A program made the position numbers and the translations under genes. This document shows positions 1 through 11,588 of a stretch of 64,000 nucleotides of DNA, in pieces (the first letter of the stretch is position 1; each line of letters opens with the position of its first letter). The DNA lies in NCBI GenBank assembly GCA_025666215.1, contig CP102593.1, positions 4,601,001 through 4,665,000 of the forward strand, given 5' to 3'. The notes under the pieces are model-generated. The model worked only from the letters and a program-made list of their open reading frames with translations. It did no database searches and was not told the DNA's origin. The stretch is from Xanthomonas campestris pv. phormiicola (GTDB lineage: Bacteria > Pseudomonadota > Gammaproteobacteria > Xanthomonadales > Xanthomonadaceae).

Positions 1-1265
1 ACGATCATGTCCTTGGCCCGGTCGACGATGAACACATAGCCTTCCTCGTCGACGTAGCCCATGTCCCCGGTGCATAGCCAGCCGGCATCGAACGCGCGTT
101 CGGTGGCTTCTTCCTGGTTGAGATAACGCCGCATGACATTGGGCCCACGCACCAGGATCTCCCCCACCGTCCCCGGCGCTGCTTCGCCGCCCGTGCCATC
201 GGCGATCCTCACCAGGGTGTGGCAGAAGCAGCGGCCCGCCGAGCGCAGGCGCCCCTTGGCACGCTGCGACGGCAGGTGCTGGTCCGGCGGCAGCACGCTG
301 ATCGTCGCGGCGACTTCGGTCATCCCGTAGACCTGGTAGAACGCGACCTGCGGGAATGCCAGCAGGGCACGCTCGATCAGCGCCTCGGGCGCGGGAGACG
401 CACCGTAGAGCAGATGGCGCACCGAACTCACGTCGGTCGAAGCGAACTGCGAATGATCGATCAGCGCCTGCAGCATGGCGGGCACCAGCAGCAGATCGGT
501 CAGTCGATGGCGCTGGATCAGGGCCAGCACCGCATCGGGGCGATACGCGGCAAGGAATACGTGGGTCCCGCCCCCAAGCACCTGGCCGGCGGTATTCATC
601 AGGTCGGCCAGGTGGAACATCGGCGCTGCGTGCAGCGAGATCGCATCGCCGCGGAAGGGGCCCTCGAGCATCAGCCCCATGGCGGAGATCAGCACGCTGG
701 CATGCGACAGCAGCACGCCCTTCGGCAATCCGGTGGTGCCGCCGGTATAGAACACGCCGAACACGTCCTCGCCGCCCAGTCCTGCATCGTTCACGGGCGC
801 GCTCGCCGCGATCAGCGTCTCCACGTCCACGCATCCCTCGGGACAGCGGCCGTCGCCGCAGAAGACGACGACACGCAGCTTTGCGCAAGCGGCCAGCAGC
901 GCGTCGGCCAGACCGGCGAAGCCGTCGTCCAGGAACAGGATCTCCGACTGCGAGTCGTTCAGCGCATGCTGGATCTCGGCCGGGCTCCAACGGAAATTGA
1001 CCGGATTCACGATGGCGCCCGCCCATGGCACGGCGAGGTAGTACTCCAGATAGCGATCGGAATTCAGACCCAACATGGCAATGCAGGTATCGCGCACCGC
1101 ACCGTGCGCGATGAGCCCCGCGGCGAGCCGCGCGACGCGGTCGATCAGTTCGCCATAGCTGCGCTGGCGATCGCCGCAGATCGTCGCGATTCGTTGCGGG
1201 TGCAGGCGAGCGGCGCGATGCAGCCCCTGGGTGAATTGCAGACTGAATTCCGATCGTTCGGTCAT
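1..1265 (-). CDS. Acyl-CoA synthetase (AMP-forming), 3' end cut by window edge
   Basis: The frame opens at the ATG ending at 1265 (MTERSEFSLQ) and runs off the left edge, so about 421 N-terminal residues are visible. The ANL-superfamily P-loop motif YTGGTTGLPKG lies near residue 175, and the hinge-region signature GDMGYVDEEGYVF followed by DRAKD is at the window edge. These enzymes adenylate a carboxylic acid and transfer it to CoA. It starts 23 nt after the aldehyde dehydrogenase stop, so it is probably co-transcribed and would activate the acid that enzyme makes (the AlkK role in alk systems). The substrate cannot be read from sequence: medium-chain, branched or aryl acids are all possible. 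Confidence 0.88.
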   Translation of the reverse strand, partial: MTERSEFSLQFTQGLHRAARLHPQRIATICGDRQRSYGELIDRVARLAAGLIAHGAVRDTCIAMLGLNSDRYLEYYLAVPWAGAIVNPVNFRWSPAEIQHALNDSQSEILFLDDGFAGLADALLAACAKLRVVVFCGDGRCPEGCVDVETLIAASAPVNDAGLGGEDVFGVFYTGGTTGLPKGVLLSHASVLISAMGLMLEGPFRGDAISLHAAPMFHLADLMNTAGQVLGGGTHVFLAAYRPDAVLALIQRHRLTDLLLVPAMLQALIDHSQFASTDVSSVRHLLYGASPAPEALIERALLAFPQVAFYQVYGMTEVAATISVLPPDQHLPSQRAKGRLRSAGRCFCHTLVRIADGTGGEAAPGTVGEILVRGPNVMRRYLNQEEATERAFDAGWLCTGDMGYVDEEGYVFIVDRAKDMI

Positions 1266-1288
1266 GGCTTGGCTGTCCCGCATCCCGA

Positions 1289-2767
1289 TTACCCGATCCG
1301 GGCGATCACGCTCTTGGTTTCGAGGTAGTGATCGAACACGTCCTCGCCGTTCTCGCGTCCCCAGCCCGATTGCTTGAAGCCGCCGAACGGCATGCTCGGA
1401 TCCGGGCTGAGCTGGGTATTGATCCACACCGTGCCGGCCTGCAGCCGGCGCGCCAACTGGTGTGCCGCGGCGAGATCGCGCGTGTGGATGTGGGCAGCCA
1501 GGCCGTAGTCGCTATCGTTGGCCATCGCCGCGACCTGGTCGAGGTCGTCGTAGGGCGTGGCCATCAGCACAGGCCCGAAGAATTCGTCGCGGAACCCCGG
1601 ATTGGCCGTGTCCTCGGTGACCAGGATGGTCGGTGCGATGTAGTAGCCGGGACGCTGCGCCTGATGCCCTCCGCTGAACACGGCGGCGCCCGCTTTCACG
1701 CTCGCCTCCACCTTGCCGAGCACCGCGTCCAGCTGCACCTGGCTGATCACCGGCCCGAGCAGCGTGGCCGGGTCGAGCGGATCGCCGATCGGCAGCGCCG
1801 CGGCCACCTGCGCGACGCCCTCGAGCACCTTGTCGAACTGCTTGCGCGGCGCGAACAGGCGGGTGCCGGCGAAACAGATCTGCCCCGCGTGCACGAACGC
1901 GGACTGCGCGGCGCCGGGGATGGCGCTTTCCAGGTCCGCATCGGGCAGCAGGATCGTCGGCGACTTGCCACCCAGCTCCAGCGTCACCCGCTTGAGATCC
2001 CTGGCGACGCTGGCAAGTATCTGCTTGCCGACCCGGGTCGACCCGGTGAACGAGATCTTCGCCACCCCGGGATGATCGACGATGGCCTGGCCGGTCGCGG
2101 CATCGCCCAGCACCACATTGAACACCCCCGGCGGAAACCCCGCCTGCGCGGCGAACTCGGCCAGGCGCAACGCCGAATACGGGGTGTTCTGCGCCGGCTT
2201 GAGCAGCACCGTGCAGCCTGCCGCCAGCGCGGGAGCCAATTTCCACACCGCCAGCACCAGCGGGTAGTTCCACGGCACGATCAGTCCCACCACGCCGACC
2301 GGCTGGCGCAAGGTGTAGGCGTGGAAGTTGGGACCATGGATGGCCGGCACCTGCGTCTTGCCGGTCAGCTTGCTCGGCCAGCCAGCGTAGTAGCGCAGCC
2401 ATGCGACCGAATACGGCACATCGATGCCGCTGGAGAAGGCGATCGGCTTGCCGCTGTCCAGGCTTTCCAATGCCGCCAGGTTGGCCGCATCGGCTTCCAG
2501 CAGTTCGGCGAAGCGGTGCAACAGGCGTTCGCGCGCGCAGGGCGGCATGTCGCGCCAGGCCGGGTCGTCGAATGCGGAGCGTGCGGCGTTGACGGCGCGA
2601 TCGACCGTGGCGGCATCGCTGCGCGGAATGTCGCCGATGACATCGCCGCTGGCGGGATCGCGCACGTCGATGCGACCGGTATCCGGTGCATCGACGAACC
2701 TGCCGCCGATGAAGTTGCAGGCGGTCGGGAGCGCGACCGGTCGGACTGGACGATTATCGGGGTTCAT
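1289..2767 (-). CDS. NAD(P)-dependent aldehyde dehydrogenase
   Basis: A 492-residue ALDH-superfamily protein of normal family length. The catalytic cysteine is in GQICFAG and the general-base glutamate in LELGGKSP. An upstream extension to 2890 is possible, but the ATG at 2767 has AGGA six bases before it and gives a standard ALDH N-terminus (ACNFIGGRFVDAP). It oxidises an aldehyde to the acid. Placed between an outer-membrane importer gene and an acyl-CoA synthetase, it probably does the third step of terminal alkyl oxidation (AlkH-like role). Annotation pipelines may call it betaine-aldehyde or phenylacetaldehyde dehydrogenase, and the sequence does not discriminate. Confidence 0.9.
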   Translation of the reverse strand: MNPDNRPVRPVALPTACNFIGGRFVDAPDTGRIDVRDPASGDVIGDIPRSDAATVDRAVNAARSAFDDPAWRDMPPCARERLLHRFAELLEADAANLAALESLDSGKPIAFSSGIDVPYSVAWLRYYAGWPSKLTGKTQVPAIHGPNFHAYTLRQPVGVVGLIVPWNYPLVLAVWKLAPALAAGCTVLLKPAQNTPYSALRLAEFAAQAGFPPGVFNVVLGDAATGQAIVDHPGVAKISFTGSTRVGKQILASVARDLKRVTLELGGKSPTILLPDADLESAIPGAAQSAFVHAGQICFAGTRLFAPRKQFDKVLEGVAQVAAALPIGDPLDPATLLGPVISQVQLDAVLGKVEASVKAGAAVFSGGHQAQRPGYYIAPTILVTEDTANPGFRDEFFGPVLMATPYDDLDQVAAMANDSDYGLAAHIHTRDLAAAHQLARRLQAGTVWINTQLSPDPSMPFGGFKQSGWGRENGEDVFDHYLETKSVIARIG

Positions 2768-2939
2768 CGGGTTCCTGCCATAGCCTGTGAAGTGGGCGCC
2801 AGCCGCGCCGACATCGCAGCCCACGGTTGGTGCCGGGGAGACGCCACGCCGAAAAACGGCAGCGGACATCCGACGCGCTTGCGCGGACAACCGGTCCCGG
2901 CGCCGCCGCGCGAGCGGACAGCGGCGAGCTGGATCGCGC

Positions 2940-3632
2940 TCAGAAGTGGTACTCGATCCCGGTGTGCACGATCAGCGGATCCAGGTGGACGGCCACGGAA
3001 GCGGGCGGCCCGCCCAACGCGGGGACCGTTCCCCTGGCCCGGGTCTGGACCAAGATCTTGCGGGCATCCAGAAACAAGGACCAACCCCGTTTCAGCGGCA
3101 CGTCGATTCCCGCCTGCAGCACGCTTCCCCACGCGCTGTCCACCTGGAGGCCGGCAACGTCGCCGTCGTCCGTGTCGAACACATACACGTAGGAGGCGCC
3201 GGCGCCGACATAGGGCACGATGCGACCGTTCGGGTTGAACCGGTACACCGCCGTCAGCACGGCCGGCCCGTACTTGACCTTGCCGAGCTTGCCGCTGAGC
3301 GGCGGCACGAGCGCGTTCAGCGATCCGGAGGTGGTCAGTTCGGTGGTCGGGGGAACGCCGACCGCCAGACGCAGGCTCCAGCGGTCGTCGAGGTCGTAAC
3401 CGACATCCACTCCCAGCGACGCATTGTTCTTCGCCGCGACGCTGCCGCCGGGAACCTTGCTGCCGGCGACGGACACCGTGGAGGATTCGTTCCAGAACAC
3501 CCCGACCGGCCCGCCGCGCAGGCTCCAATGCGATTCCTCCGCGGCCGCCGTGCCGACGCCGCACAGGCCCAGGCACAACAGCGGGACAAAGGTGAGCGCG
3601 CGTACGCGCCTGTGATGCGATCCGTGGTGCAT
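2940..3632 (-). CDS. OmpW-family outer membrane protein (AlkL-like)
   Basis: 230 residues with a signal peptide (basic start MHHGSHHRRVR, hydrophobic core, cleavage near GTAAAEE), then an eight-strand-type barrel with alternating aromatic strands and a C-terminal aromatic residue (GIEYHF), as OmpW proteins have. The start at 3632 is chosen because GGAG sits eight bases upstream and the signal peptide begins there. AlkL of Pseudomonas alk operons belongs to this family and lets hydrophobic substrates cross the outer membrane. The position between a hydroxylase/beta-oxidation train and an aldehyde dehydrogenase supports the same job here. Gaps of about 160-170 nt on both sides may hold extra promoters. 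Confidence 0.85.
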   Translation of the reverse strand: MHHGSHHRRVRALTFVPLLCLGLCGVGTAAAEESHWSLRGGPVGVFWNESSTVSVAGSKVPGGSVAAKNNASLGVDVGYDLDDRWSLRLAVGVPPTTELTTSGSLNALVPPLSGKLGKVKYGPAVLTAVYRFNPNGRIVPYVGAGASYVYVFDTDDGDVAGLQVDSAWGSVLQAGIDVPLKRGWSLFLDARKILVQTRARGTVPALGGPPASVAVHLDPLIVHTGIEYHF

Positions 3633-3793
3633 GAACGTGTTCTCCGACGAGAGGGGACACGCGGATGTACCGGCGCTGGCTATCGGTGGGGGACAGTCAA
3701 CCGCCATCGGCGTGGTGCCATGATCGGGCGCTTGCCGCGCGGCGAACCCATGCGGAAGTCTGGTACGCGGCTACCGCATCGCAACAGCGGCGT

Positions 3794-4147
3794 TCAACCA
3801 GCGAAGGCCGCGCGATACAGCAGATAGATGCCGAGCAATGCCAGTGCGCCATGCACCAGCACCGCCGGCCGCGGCGCGCGCGCGCGGAACAGCGTGCGAA
3901 ACAGGATGAGCCCGCCGCACAGCGCCGCCAGCAGGACGCCCAGCGCCCACCAGGCGAGCGGCGGCAGCGCGTCGCCGCCATGCAGGTTTGCCGCGAACAA
4001 CACCAGCAAGCCGAGCAAGCCCAGCAAGCCGTGCGCGGTCGCACACCATCGCGGGAATCGGATCCGCAATCCGATCAGCAGCGCCAGGCTCAGTCCCCCC
4101 AGCGCGACCGCCGCGAACAGCGCCAGCCCCCATTGCAACACGTTCAT
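3794..4147 (-). CDS. Small four-helix membrane protein of unknown function
   Basis: 117 residues with about four hydrophobic segments (VLQWGLALFAAVALGG, HGLLGLLGLLVLFAA, LAWWALGVLLAALCGG, VHGALALLGIYLLY) and short basic loops. GGGGAG lies eight bases before the ATG. I do not recognise a family. Histidines fall near the ends of helices two and four (ATAHGLL, VLVHGAL), which could bind heme, but this is only a possibility. It sits 57 nt after the acyl-CoA dehydrogenase and before the OmpW gene, all on the same strand, so it is likely an accessory inner-membrane protein of the oxidation locus. Confidence 0.65.
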   Translation of the reverse strand: MNVLQWGLALFAAVALGGLSLALLIGLRIRFPRWCATAHGLLGLLGLLVLFAANLHGGDALPPLAWWALGVLLAALCGGLILFRTLFRARAPRPAVLVHGALALLGIYLLYRAAFAG

Positions 4148-4204
4148 TCGCGCACTCCCCGTGCTGTTGCCATCAGCCGCGCTCGCCCGCCGACGGGCGC
4201 CGCG

Positions 4205-5332
4205 TCATTGCTGCAATCCTCTTGCGAGGATGATTCTCTGGATGTCCGAGGTGCCCTCGTAGATCTGGCACACGCGCACGTCGCGCCAGATGCGTTCGAC
4301 CGGGTAGTCTTCGACGTAGCCATAGCCGCCCAGGGTCTGCACGGCGGCCGAGCACACGTGTTCGGCGGTTTCCGAGGCGACCAGTTTGGCCATGCAGGCC
4401 TGCTGCAGCGCCGGGACCCCGGCGTCCTTCAGCCGCGCCGCGGACAGCACCAACTGGCGCGCCGCCTCCAGTCGCGCGCGGCTGTCGGCCAGCCGGAACG
4501 CCACCGCCTGGTGCTGCAGCAACGGCTTGCCGAAGCTGCTGCGCTCGGCGGCGTAGGCGATGGCGGCCTCCAGTGCGGCCTGCGCCATGCCGACGCTCTG
4601 CGCCGCGATGCCGATGCGTCCGGCCTCCAGGCTGGACAGCGCGATCGCGTAGCCCTGCCCTTCCTCGCCCAGCAACGCCTGCTTGGAAAGATGCAACTCC
4701 TGGAAGGTCAGGCTGCAGGTGTCGCTGGCCTTCTGCCCGGTTTTGCGTTCGACCTTGCTGACCTGGTAACCAGGGGCATCGGTCGGCACCAGGAACGCGC
4801 TGATGCCGCGCTTGCCCTTGTCCGGATCGGTCACCGCGAATACCACCGCGTAGCGCGCGATCTTGCCGCTGGTGATGAACTGCTTGCTGCCATCGATCAC
4901 GTAGCCATCGCCGCAACGCCGCGCGCGCGTGCGGATCGCGGCGGCGTCCGAACCGGCGTGGCTTTCGGTCAGCGCGAACGCGCCGATGCCTTCGCCGCGG
5001 GCGGCAGGCTTGAGTACCTCCTGTTTCTGCGCGGGCGATCCGAACCGCTCGAGGATGGCGCAGAACGGCGCGTTGTGCACGCTCATCAGCGTGGACACCG
5101 CGCCGTCGCCCTCGGCGATGGCCATCAAGGCCAGCGCGTAGCCGACGTAGTCCGAGCCGACCCCGTCGTAGTCCGGCGACACGGTCATCCCCAGCAAGCC
5201 GAGTTCGGCCAGTCCGCCGATCGCCTCCGGTTCGATGGTCTTGTCGCGCTCGCGCCGCGCCGCGCCGGGCGCCAGAACCTCCCGCGAAAAGCGCCGCGCC
5301 GCCTGGTAGATGAGTTGGTGCTGCTCTTCCAT
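4205..5332 (-). CDS. Acyl-CoA dehydrogenase
   Basis: 375 residues, normal for the family. Visible are the flavin-contact stretch FALTESHAGSDAAAI, the conserved core RIGIAAQSVGMAQAALE, and the C-terminal catalytic glutamate region IYEGTSDIQR. It introduces the alpha,beta double bond in an acyl-CoA, passing electrons to ETF (no etfAB in this window). The start lies three nucleotides beyond the SDR stop with no strong Shine-Dalgarno, which suggests translational coupling. It belongs to the beta-oxidation set of the operon. Chain length or branched-chain preference cannot be decided. Confidence 0.92.
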   Translation of the reverse strand: MEEQHQLIYQAARRFSREVLAPGAARRERDKTIEPEAIGGLAELGLLGMTVSPDYDGVGSDYVGYALALMAIAEGDGAVSTLMSVHNAPFCAILERFGSPAQKQEVLKPAARGEGIGAFALTESHAGSDAAAIRTRARRCGDGYVIDGSKQFITSGKIARYAVVFAVTDPDKGKRGISAFLVPTDAPGYQVSKVERKTGQKASDTCSLTFQELHLSKQALLGEEGQGYAIALSSLEAGRIGIAAQSVGMAQAALEAAIAYAAERSSFGKPLLQHQAVAFRLADSRARLEAARQLVLSAARLKDAGVPALQQACMAKLVASETAEHVCSAAVQTLGGYGYVEDYPVERIWRDVRVCQIYEGTSDIQRIILARGLQQ

Positions 5333-5335
5333 CGA

Positions 5336-6145
5336 TCAGACCGCGGTGTAGCCGCCATCGACGTCGAATTCGGCGCCGGTGATGTTGCGGGAGAGATCGG
5401 AGACCAGGAACAGGATCGTGTTGGCGACATCCTCCGGCTCGGTGAGGCGGCCGTTCGGAATCAGCCCCAGCACCAGCGCGGCGCCTTGTTCGGGAGACGC
5501 GACCAGGCCTTCCTGGATCAGTTCCTTCAGGCCGTTTTCCAGCAGCGGCGTGTTGCCCGGGCCAGGATGCACCGAATTGACCCGAACGTTCGCGCCGGCG
5601 CGGGCGAATTCGGCGGCAACCGACTTGGTCAGGATCGTGACCCCGCCCTTGGTCGCCGAGTAGGCCGCCTGCGCCACCGCCGCAACCTGACCGAATACCG
5701 AGGAAATGTTGACCACGGCCGCGCCGCCGTGCGCCGCCGCGGTGGCCGACAGCAACGGATAGGCGGTCTGCATGCCGATCCAGATACTGTCCAGGTTGAT
5801 CGCCTGCAGTGCGTGCAGTTCGGCCAGGCTGGTGCGCAGAAACGGCTTGGTCAGCATCCTGCCGGCGTTGTTGACCAATCCGTCCAGGCGTCCCTGGGTG
5901 CGTTCGCCGGTGTGCGCGATCACTCGCCGCCAATCCTCTTCGGAGCTGACGTCGTGGGCGAAGCTCCATGCCTGCGCGCCGTGCGCGGCGCAAAGGCGCG
6001 CGGTCTCGGCGGCGCCGTCGCCATCCAGGTCGGTGGCGACGACCTTCGCCCCCGCCCTGGCCAGCAGCTCGCTGGTGCGCCGCCCGAAGCCTCCGGCGGC
6101 GCCGGTGACCAACACGACTTTTTCATTCATGTTCAACAGATTCAT
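5336..6145 (-). CDS. Short-chain dehydrogenase/reductase
   Basis: 269 residues. The cofactor motif TGAAGGFG is near the N-terminus, NNAG follows in mid-protein, and the catalytic YSATK with its preceding Ser (NISSVFG) is present. The acidic residue after strand two (ATDLDG) favours NAD. The start at 6145 has AGGG about eight bases upstream. Alternative ATGs six bases upstream and 15 bases downstream differ little. In this operon it could oxidise the hydroxylase's alcohol product, for which no other alcohol dehydrogenase is present, or act as a 3-hydroxyacyl-CoA dehydrogenase. Both are inferences. Confidence 0.85.
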   Translation of the reverse strand: MNLLNMNEKVVLVTGAAGGFGRRTSELLARAGAKVVATDLDGDGAAETARLCAAHGAQAWSFAHDVSSEEDWRRVIAHTGERTQGRLDGLVNNAGRMLTKPFLRTSLAELHALQAINLDSIWIGMQTAYPLLSATAAAHGGAAVVNISSVFGQVAAVAQAAYSATKGGVTILTKSVAAEFARAGANVRVNSVHPGPGNTPLLENGLKELIQEGLVASPEQGAALVLGLIPNGRLTEPEDVANTILFLVSDLSRNITGAEFDVDGGYTAV

Positions 6146-6185
6146 GGGCATCCCTGGGTTGGCTGCGGAGCAGGTGGACATCGCG

Positions 6186-6979
6186 TCATCGCCCGCGGAA
6201 CGCCGGTTCCCGGCGCTGCAGGAAGGCACTGACGCCCTCGCGGAAATCGGCGCTGGCGGTGGCGCGCTTGAACGCGGCGCGCTCGGCCTGCAGGTGTTCG
6301 TGCAGAGGCGTGTGCGCCGCTTGCGCCACCAGCCGCTTGTAGGCGCCAAGCGCGCGCGTCGGCCGGTTCGCCAGCTGCGCGGCCAGCGCCTGCGTCCGCT
6401 CGGCGAGTTCGCGCTCCGGCACCACCGTGTTGACCAGCCCGGCCTGCAACGCCCGTGCCGCGTCCCAGGCCTCCCCGAGCAACATCAATTCGGCCGCGGC
6501 ACGCACGCCGACCTTGCGCGGCAGATACCAGGTCCCGCCGCAGTCGGGGGCCGCGCCAACCCGGTCGTAGGCCATCAGGAAGCGGCTGCTGTCGGCGGCG
6601 ATCGCCAGGTCGCACCCCGCCAGCAGGCTCAGGCCGGCGCCGGCGACCGCGCCGCGCACGCTGGCCAGTACCGGCGCGTCGTGCTTGGCCAGGGTTTCGA
6701 TGGCCGGATGCAGCGCGTCGAGCAGCTGGTCGACGACATCGGCCGCGCTGTCGAAGTCGTCGGCGAAACGGGCGACATCGCCCCCGGCGACGAAGGCCCG
6801 GCCGGCGCCGGCCAGCACGATGCAGCGCACGTCCTCGCGGCCGCCCAGCGGCACCACCGCATCGCGGATCGCGCGCGCCATCGGCACGTCGATCGCGTTG
6901 AGCACCTCCGGCCGGTTGAAGGTCAGGGTGGCGATGCCCTGCGCCTGGTCCAGGTGCAGTTCGACCGGCGCCAGCGCGC

Positions 6980-6983
<4 letters not shown>
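6186..6983 (-). CDS. Enoyl-CoA hydratase/isomerase family protein
   Basis: 265-residue crotonase-fold protein. Oxyanion-hole segments AGRAFVAGGDV and RGAVAGAGLSLLAG are present. In the catalytic position the motif reads GAAPDCGGTWYLPR, with Asp where hydratases usually have Glu, a pattern typical of the PaaG/isomerase branch. It may therefore shift double bonds or ring-type intermediates rather than simply hydrate. Its ATG overlaps the stop of the upstream FadB-like gene (ATGA), so the two are translationally coupled. Confidence 0.87.
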
Positions 6984-9169
<2,186 letters not shown>

Positions 9170-9174
9170 GGCGC

Positions 9175-10383
9175 TCAGATCCGTTCGATGATGGTGGCCA
9201 CGCCCATGCCGGCGCCGATGCACAGCGTCGCCAGCGCCGTACCGGCGCCGGTCCGCTCCAGTTCGTCCAGCGCGGTGCCGAGGATGATCGCGCCCGTGGC
9301 GCCGAGCGGATGTCCCATGGCGATCGCGCCGCCGTTGACGTTGACCCGCTCCGGATCGATGCCGAGGGCGTCGATGAAGCGCAGCGGCACTGCCGCGAAC
9401 GCCTCGTTGACTTCGTACAGGTCGATGTCGCCAGGCTGCATCCCGGCGCGGCGCAGCGCCTTGTGCGCGGCGAACGCCGGCGCGGTCAGCATGATCGTGG
9501 GTTCCGAACCGATCTCGGCGAAGGCGCGGATCCGCGCCCGCGGGCGCAGGCCGGCGGCTTGTCCGGCCTGGCGGCTGCCGAGCAGCACCGCGCACGCGCC
9601 ATCGACGATGGCCGAGGAGTTGCCGGCATGATGACGATGCTCGATGCGTTCCACCTCCGGATAGCGCGCCACCGCCAGCGCATCGAAGCCGCCGCTCGCG
9701 CCCAGTTGCGCGAACGCGGGCTGCAACGCCCCGAGCGAGGCCAGGCTGCTGTCGGCTCTCACCATTTCGTCCCGGTCCAGCAGCACATCGCCCAGTACGT
9801 CGCGCACCGGCACCACCGATCCGGCGAAGCGCCCTTCGCTCCACGCGCAGGCGGCGCGCTGGTGGCTGCGTACCGCGAATCCATCCAGCGCCTCGCGGCT
9901 ATAGTTCCATTTGCTGGCCATCAGGTCGGCGCTGATGCCCTGCGGGATGAAATGGGTCAGGAACGCGATCGACGGATCCGTACTCCACGCACCGCCATCG
10001 GACAGGATCGGGACGCGCGACATCGATTCGCAGCCGCCGGCCACCACGAAATCGGCGGCGCCGGCGGCGATCTTGCCGCTCGCCAGGTTGATGGCCTCCA
10101 GGCCCGACCCGCAAAAGCGGTTGATCTGGACCCCGGCCGTTTCCTGCGCATAGCCGGCGGCCAGCGCGGCGACCCGTGGCAGGCATTGGCCCTGCTCGGC
10201 GACCGGACTGACCACCCCGAAGATCACGTCGTCGACATGGCGCGTGTCCAGGTCGCTGCGCTCGCGCAGATGCGACAGCACGGTCTGTGCCAGCCATACC
10301 GCGGTGGCCTCGTGCAGCGCGCCATCGGGCTTGCCGCGGCCGCGCGGCGTTCTTACGTGGTCGTAGATGTAAGCAGTCGTCAT
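9175..10383 (-). CDS. Acetyl-CoA C-acyltransferase (thiolase)
   Basis: 402 residues. The nucleophilic cysteine is in [12 protein letters not shown], the catalytic histidine in [15 protein letters not shown], and the second active-site cysteine in TLCIGAGMG near the C-terminus. The start [15 protein letters not shown] is the standard degradative thiolase beginning. It cleaves 3-ketoacyl-CoA to acetyl-CoA and a shortened acyl-CoA. It lies between the hydroxylase reductase and the FadB-like gene. The pairing with an adjacent FadB-like protein argues for a beta-oxidation rather than a biosynthetic thiolase. Confidence 0.93.
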   Translation of the reverse strand: MTTAYIYDHVRTPRGRGKPDGALHEATAVWLAQTVLSHLRERSDLDTRHVDDVIFGVVSPVAEQGQCLPRVAALAAGYAQETAGVQINRFCGSGLEAINLASGKIAAGAADFVVAGGCESMSRVPILSDGGAWSTDPSIAFLTHFIPQGISADLMASKWNYSREALDGFAVRSHQRAACAWSEGRFAGSVVPVRDVLGDVLLDRDEMVRADSSLASLGALQPAFAQLGASGGFDALAVARYPEVERIEHRHHAGNSSAIVDGACAVLLGSRQAGQAAGLRPRARIRAFAEIGSEPTIMLTAPAFAAHKALRRAGMQPGDIDLYEVNEAFAAVPLRFIDALGIDPERVNVNGGAIAMGHPLGATGAIILGTALDELERTGAGTALATLCIGAGMGVATIIERI

Positions 10384-10466
10384 CGGTATTCCAGGGTCAT
10401 CGCGGCCGCACTCGGCAGCGGCCGCCGTCGTGGTGAGCGAACACGCCGCCGAGCGCGTGCGGGCCG

Positions 10467-11555
10467 TCAATGGCCGGAGGGCTCGAACTTGTCGGCGTGG
10501 ATGCGCGCGCCATCCACGCCAAGCGCGCGCAATCGCTTCTCGACCGCCTCGACCATCGGCAACGCGCCGCATACGAAGGCCGAAAGGCGTTGGAAGTCCA
10601 CCGCCAGGCCGGCATCCAGCGGCGCGGTGACCAGGCCACGCGCGCCCTGCCAGGCGCTGTGGTCCGGCTCGTGCGACAGCACCGGAATGACCCGCAGCCG
10701 CCCATCGCCGGCGATGCGCTGCAGCCGCTGCAAGCGATCCATCGCGAACAGGTCATTGGCGGCGCGCACGCCGAATACGACGGTGACCGGATGCTCGGGA
10801 TAGCGCAGCAGACGGTCTTCGGCGATCGACAGGATCGGTGCGACGCCGGTGCCGCCGGCGATGCACAGGGATTCCCGCGGCGTGTCGTCCAGGCCCATCT
10901 GCCCGAACGGCGCCTCGACCCAGATGCGCGTGCCGCGTCGGTCCTGTGCCGCCAGCCACTCCGAGAAGCGTCCGCCCGGCAGGCGCTTGACCAGGAACCC
11001 GACCTCGCTGGCGCCTTCCGGTCCGGGCGGGGCGTCGTAGAAGGAGAAGGAGCGGCGCACGAACGAACCGGAGACCGCCAGCGCCGCGTACTGGCCCGCT
11101 TCGAACACCAGCGGCTGCTCCAAGGCGATGCGCAGGTCGATCACCTCGCCCGGCAGACGCTTCCATCCGCTGATCGTGCCGGCGATCGAGCGCGGCAGCA
11201 CCACGTCATGGTCGATCAGCTCCACATCGACCGTCAGGTCGCCGCGCACCTTGGCCTGGCAGGCGAGAATGTAGCCGCCGCGCAGCTCCTCGTTGTTCAA
11301 CGGCGACAGCGCGAAATCGACCAGCGGGCTGATGCGTCCGGAGACCAGGCGGGTCTTGCAGCGTCCGCAGGTGCCGACGCGGCAACTGTGCGGATAGTTG
11401 ATCCCCTGGCCAAGCGCCGCAAGCAGCAACACTTCATTGCGGCCGACATCGAAGCTGCCTTTGCCGTTCTTCAAGGTGATCCGGCACGTGCCGCGCGCGT
11501 CGGCCGGCAGCGGAGCGTCGTCGCTGGGCGATGGCGCCATGGGTTCGTTCAGCAT
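10467..11555 (-). CDS. 2Fe-2S ferredoxin/FAD/NAD oxidoreductase, hydroxylase electron-transfer component (XylA-like)
   Basis: 362 residues in three domains. An N-terminal plant-type ferredoxin has cluster ligands C-x4-C-x2-C in SCRVGTCGRCK and the fourth cysteine in ILACQAK. An FAD-binding barrel follows with RRSFSFYDAP, and then an NAD domain with CIAGGTGVAPILS and VCGALPMVE. GGAGGG precedes the ATG. This is the layout of XylA, CymAb and similar reductases that feed electrons from NADH to membrane-bound di-iron hydroxylases. It lies 33 nt after the hydroxylase gene, so the pair forms one monooxygenase and replaces the rubredoxin system used by AlkB. Confidence 0.92.
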   Translation of the reverse strand: MLNEPMAPSPSDDAPLPADARGTCRITLKNGKGSFDVGRNEVLLLAALGQGINYPHSCRVGTCGRCKTRLVSGRISPLVDFALSPLNNEELRGGYILACQAKVRGDLTVDVELIDHDVVLPRSIAGTISGWKRLPGEVIDLRIALEQPLVFEAGQYAALAVSGSFVRRSFSFYDAPPGPEGASEVGFLVKRLPGGRFSEWLAAQDRRGTRIWVEAPFGQMGLDDTPRESLCIAGGTGVAPILSIAEDRLLRYPEHPVTVVFGVRAANDLFAMDRLQRLQRIAGDGRLRVIPVLSHEPDHSAWQGARGLVTAPLDAGLAVDFQRLSAFVCGALPMVEAVEKRLRALGVDGARIHADKFEPSGH

Positions 11556-11588
11556 GCAATCCCTCCGTGAACAACGCAGTGCGCCGAT

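Noticed and set aside
2764..2890. Upstream extension of the aldehyde dehydrogenase to 2890
   Set aside because: The extra 41 residues have no family similarity, and the internal ATG has a good ribosome-binding site and a standard ALDH start.
3665..6232. A rightward open frame of 855 codons
   Set aside because: It is antisense to the acyl-CoA dehydrogenase and SDR genes; composition is that of a GC-rich shadow frame.
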